Assembly: GCA_023394255.1 (NCBI GenBank)
Contig: JAEXAZ010000002.1
Location: 1 to 7,799 of the forward strand
DNA length: 7,799 nucleotides
DNA from: Bacillota bacterium
GTDB lineage: Bacteria > Bacillota > Clostridia > Oscillospirales > Ruminococcaceae
Reading direction: 5' to 3'
Position numbers and translations under genes: made by a program. Shown piece after piece: positions 7,531 to 7,799 of this stretch. The notes below the pieces were generated by a model. The model saw only the letters and a program-made list of their open reading frames with translations. It did not search any database and was not told the origin of the DNA. Each line of letters starts with the position of its first letter. The stretch's first letter is position 1.

Positions 7531-7605
7531 AGCTTCTTTTCCGTTTGATTTTTTTCGGTTCCCAAGCCTGATTTTGACCCATCCCAATATATAGAGGCTG
7601 TTTTG

Positions 7606-7675
7606 ATTTTCAACATGTATTTTGTGATTTTCCACGTTTTCCACCATATTTTCAACATGCGGCGGAATTTTCGCC
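7606..7675. repeat. ATTTTC(A/C)AC direct repeat with 21-base spacing upstream of the right-edge gene
   Basis: ATTTTCAACATG starts at 7606 and again at 7648, and ATTTTCCACG starts at 7627, so the three copies are exactly 21 bases apart. Additional related copies are TTTTCCACC at 7637 and ATTTTCGCC at 7667. Twenty-one bases is two helical turns, so the copies face the same side of the DNA. The array ends about 24 bases upstream of a TATACT box (7699-7704) for the plus-strand gene, a position suited to an activator or other DNA-binding protein. Confidence 0.5.
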
Positions 7676-7732
7676 TCATATTGCGGGCCGGGCGTGCATA
7701 TACTCTCTTATCTGCACAGGGATGTGATCACA

Positions 7733-7799
7733 ATGTCCGATCTGTGGACCGTAACAATTTACGGTTTTATCGCCGGAACAGTAGGTACCGCAACCGGAG
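7733..7799 (+). CDS. N-terminus of a membrane protein, possibly a ZIP-type metal transporter (3' end outside the window)
   Basis: Only 22 codons are visible: MSDLWTVTIYGFIAG followed by TVGTATG. They form the start of a hydrophobic, glycine-rich first membrane helix. The pattern resembles the opening of clostridial ZIP-family metal transporters (…LYGLIAGVIGTGLGG), but so short a piece cannot settle the family. The start is well supported: AGGGATGTGATC (7718-7729) matches the extended anti-Shine-Dalgarno partner AAGGAGGTGATC at ten of twelve positions, and the ATG follows after three bases. An earlier ATG inside that site is followed at once by a stop. TATACT at 7699-7704 is a possible -10 box without a good -35. 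Confidence 0.6.
   Translation, partial: MSDLWTVTIYGFIAGTVGTATG

Larger units (their letters stand above)
7344..7732. other. AT-rich gene-poor stretch with a hairpin and phased repeats
   Basis: No convincing gene is seen in these 389 bases. A minus-strand reading frame of 84 codons (7425-7679) lacks a ribosome binding site, is unusually rich in Lys and Trp, and runs through both the hairpin and the repeats, so I do not call it a gene. The stretch contains the -10 box of the minus-strand gene, an orphan hairpin, the 21-base-spaced repeat and the upstream region of the plus-strand gene at the right edge. Confidence 0.6.

Noticed and set aside
7606..7659. DnaA-box cluster or replication origin (TTTTCCAC/TTTTCAAC repeats)
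   Set aside because: The copies differ from TTATCCACA at two or more positions, no dnaA, dnaN or other origin gene is nearby, and the 21-base spacing fits regulator sites better.
7425..7679. Minus-strand open frame of 84 codons in the AT-rich right-hand stretch
   Set aside because: It has no ribosome binding site, an unusual Lys/Trp-rich composition caused by T-rich repeats, and runs through a terminator-like hairpin. The heptad-like MLKIWWK/TWKITKY/MLKIKTA pattern simply mirrors the 21-base DNA repeat. Conserved homologues would change this view.

Overview
The window looks like chromosomal DNA of a Gram-positive anaerobe of the class Clostridia, probably a Ruminococcaceae/Oscillospiraceae-type member. 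The grounds are the strong GGAGG-type ribosome binding sites, TATAAT-type promoters, moderate GC, and several protein types I associate with that group: a short membrane protein with the decarboxylase beta-subunit signature, a CmpB-type 'putative ABC transporter permease', and a pair of small conserved proteins next to a cold-shock gene. This placement is inference from gene content; there is no rRNA or other marker gene.

Layout. Positions 1-3781 are all on the minus strand. From the right they are a beta-hydroxyacid dehydrogenase (3781-2885), a single-pass membrane protein with a long helical tail whose start overlaps the dehydrogenase stop by 8 bases (2892-2440), a separately promoted 101-residue membrane protein carrying the GIIGGADGPTAIFVA signature of Na+-pumping decarboxylase beta subunits (2381-2076), a strong terminator, and tex (1994 to beyond the left edge). 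From the 3782-3978 intergenic region a PutP-type Na+/proline symporter runs in the opposite direction (3979-5553). It ends at a strong two-way terminator facing a YvlD/phage-holin-4-type membrane protein on the minus strand (5999-5631). From 6174 to 6857 three small plus-strand genes follow: two uncharacterised small soluble proteins (78 and 57 aa) and a cold-shock protein with its own promoter. A second two-way terminator separates them from a minus-strand CmpB-type four-helix membrane protein (7343-6912). The rightmost ~390 bases are AT-rich and gene-poor. They hold an orphan hairpin and an ATTTTC repeat with exact 21-base spacing. The first 22 codons of a plus-strand membrane protein, possibly a ZIP-type metal transporter, follow at the right edge.

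How the genes relate. This is mostly an ordinary housekeeping and transport neighbourhood of short transcription units, with no phage, IS element or CRISPR. Membrane proteins dominate: six of the ten genes encode predicted membrane proteins, and only the symporter has an assignable substrate. The parts least explained by known biology are the decarboxylase-signature mini-protein, the two small conserved proteins beside the cold-shock gene, the terminator hairpin that abuts the tex ribosome binding site, and the helically phased repeat at the right end.
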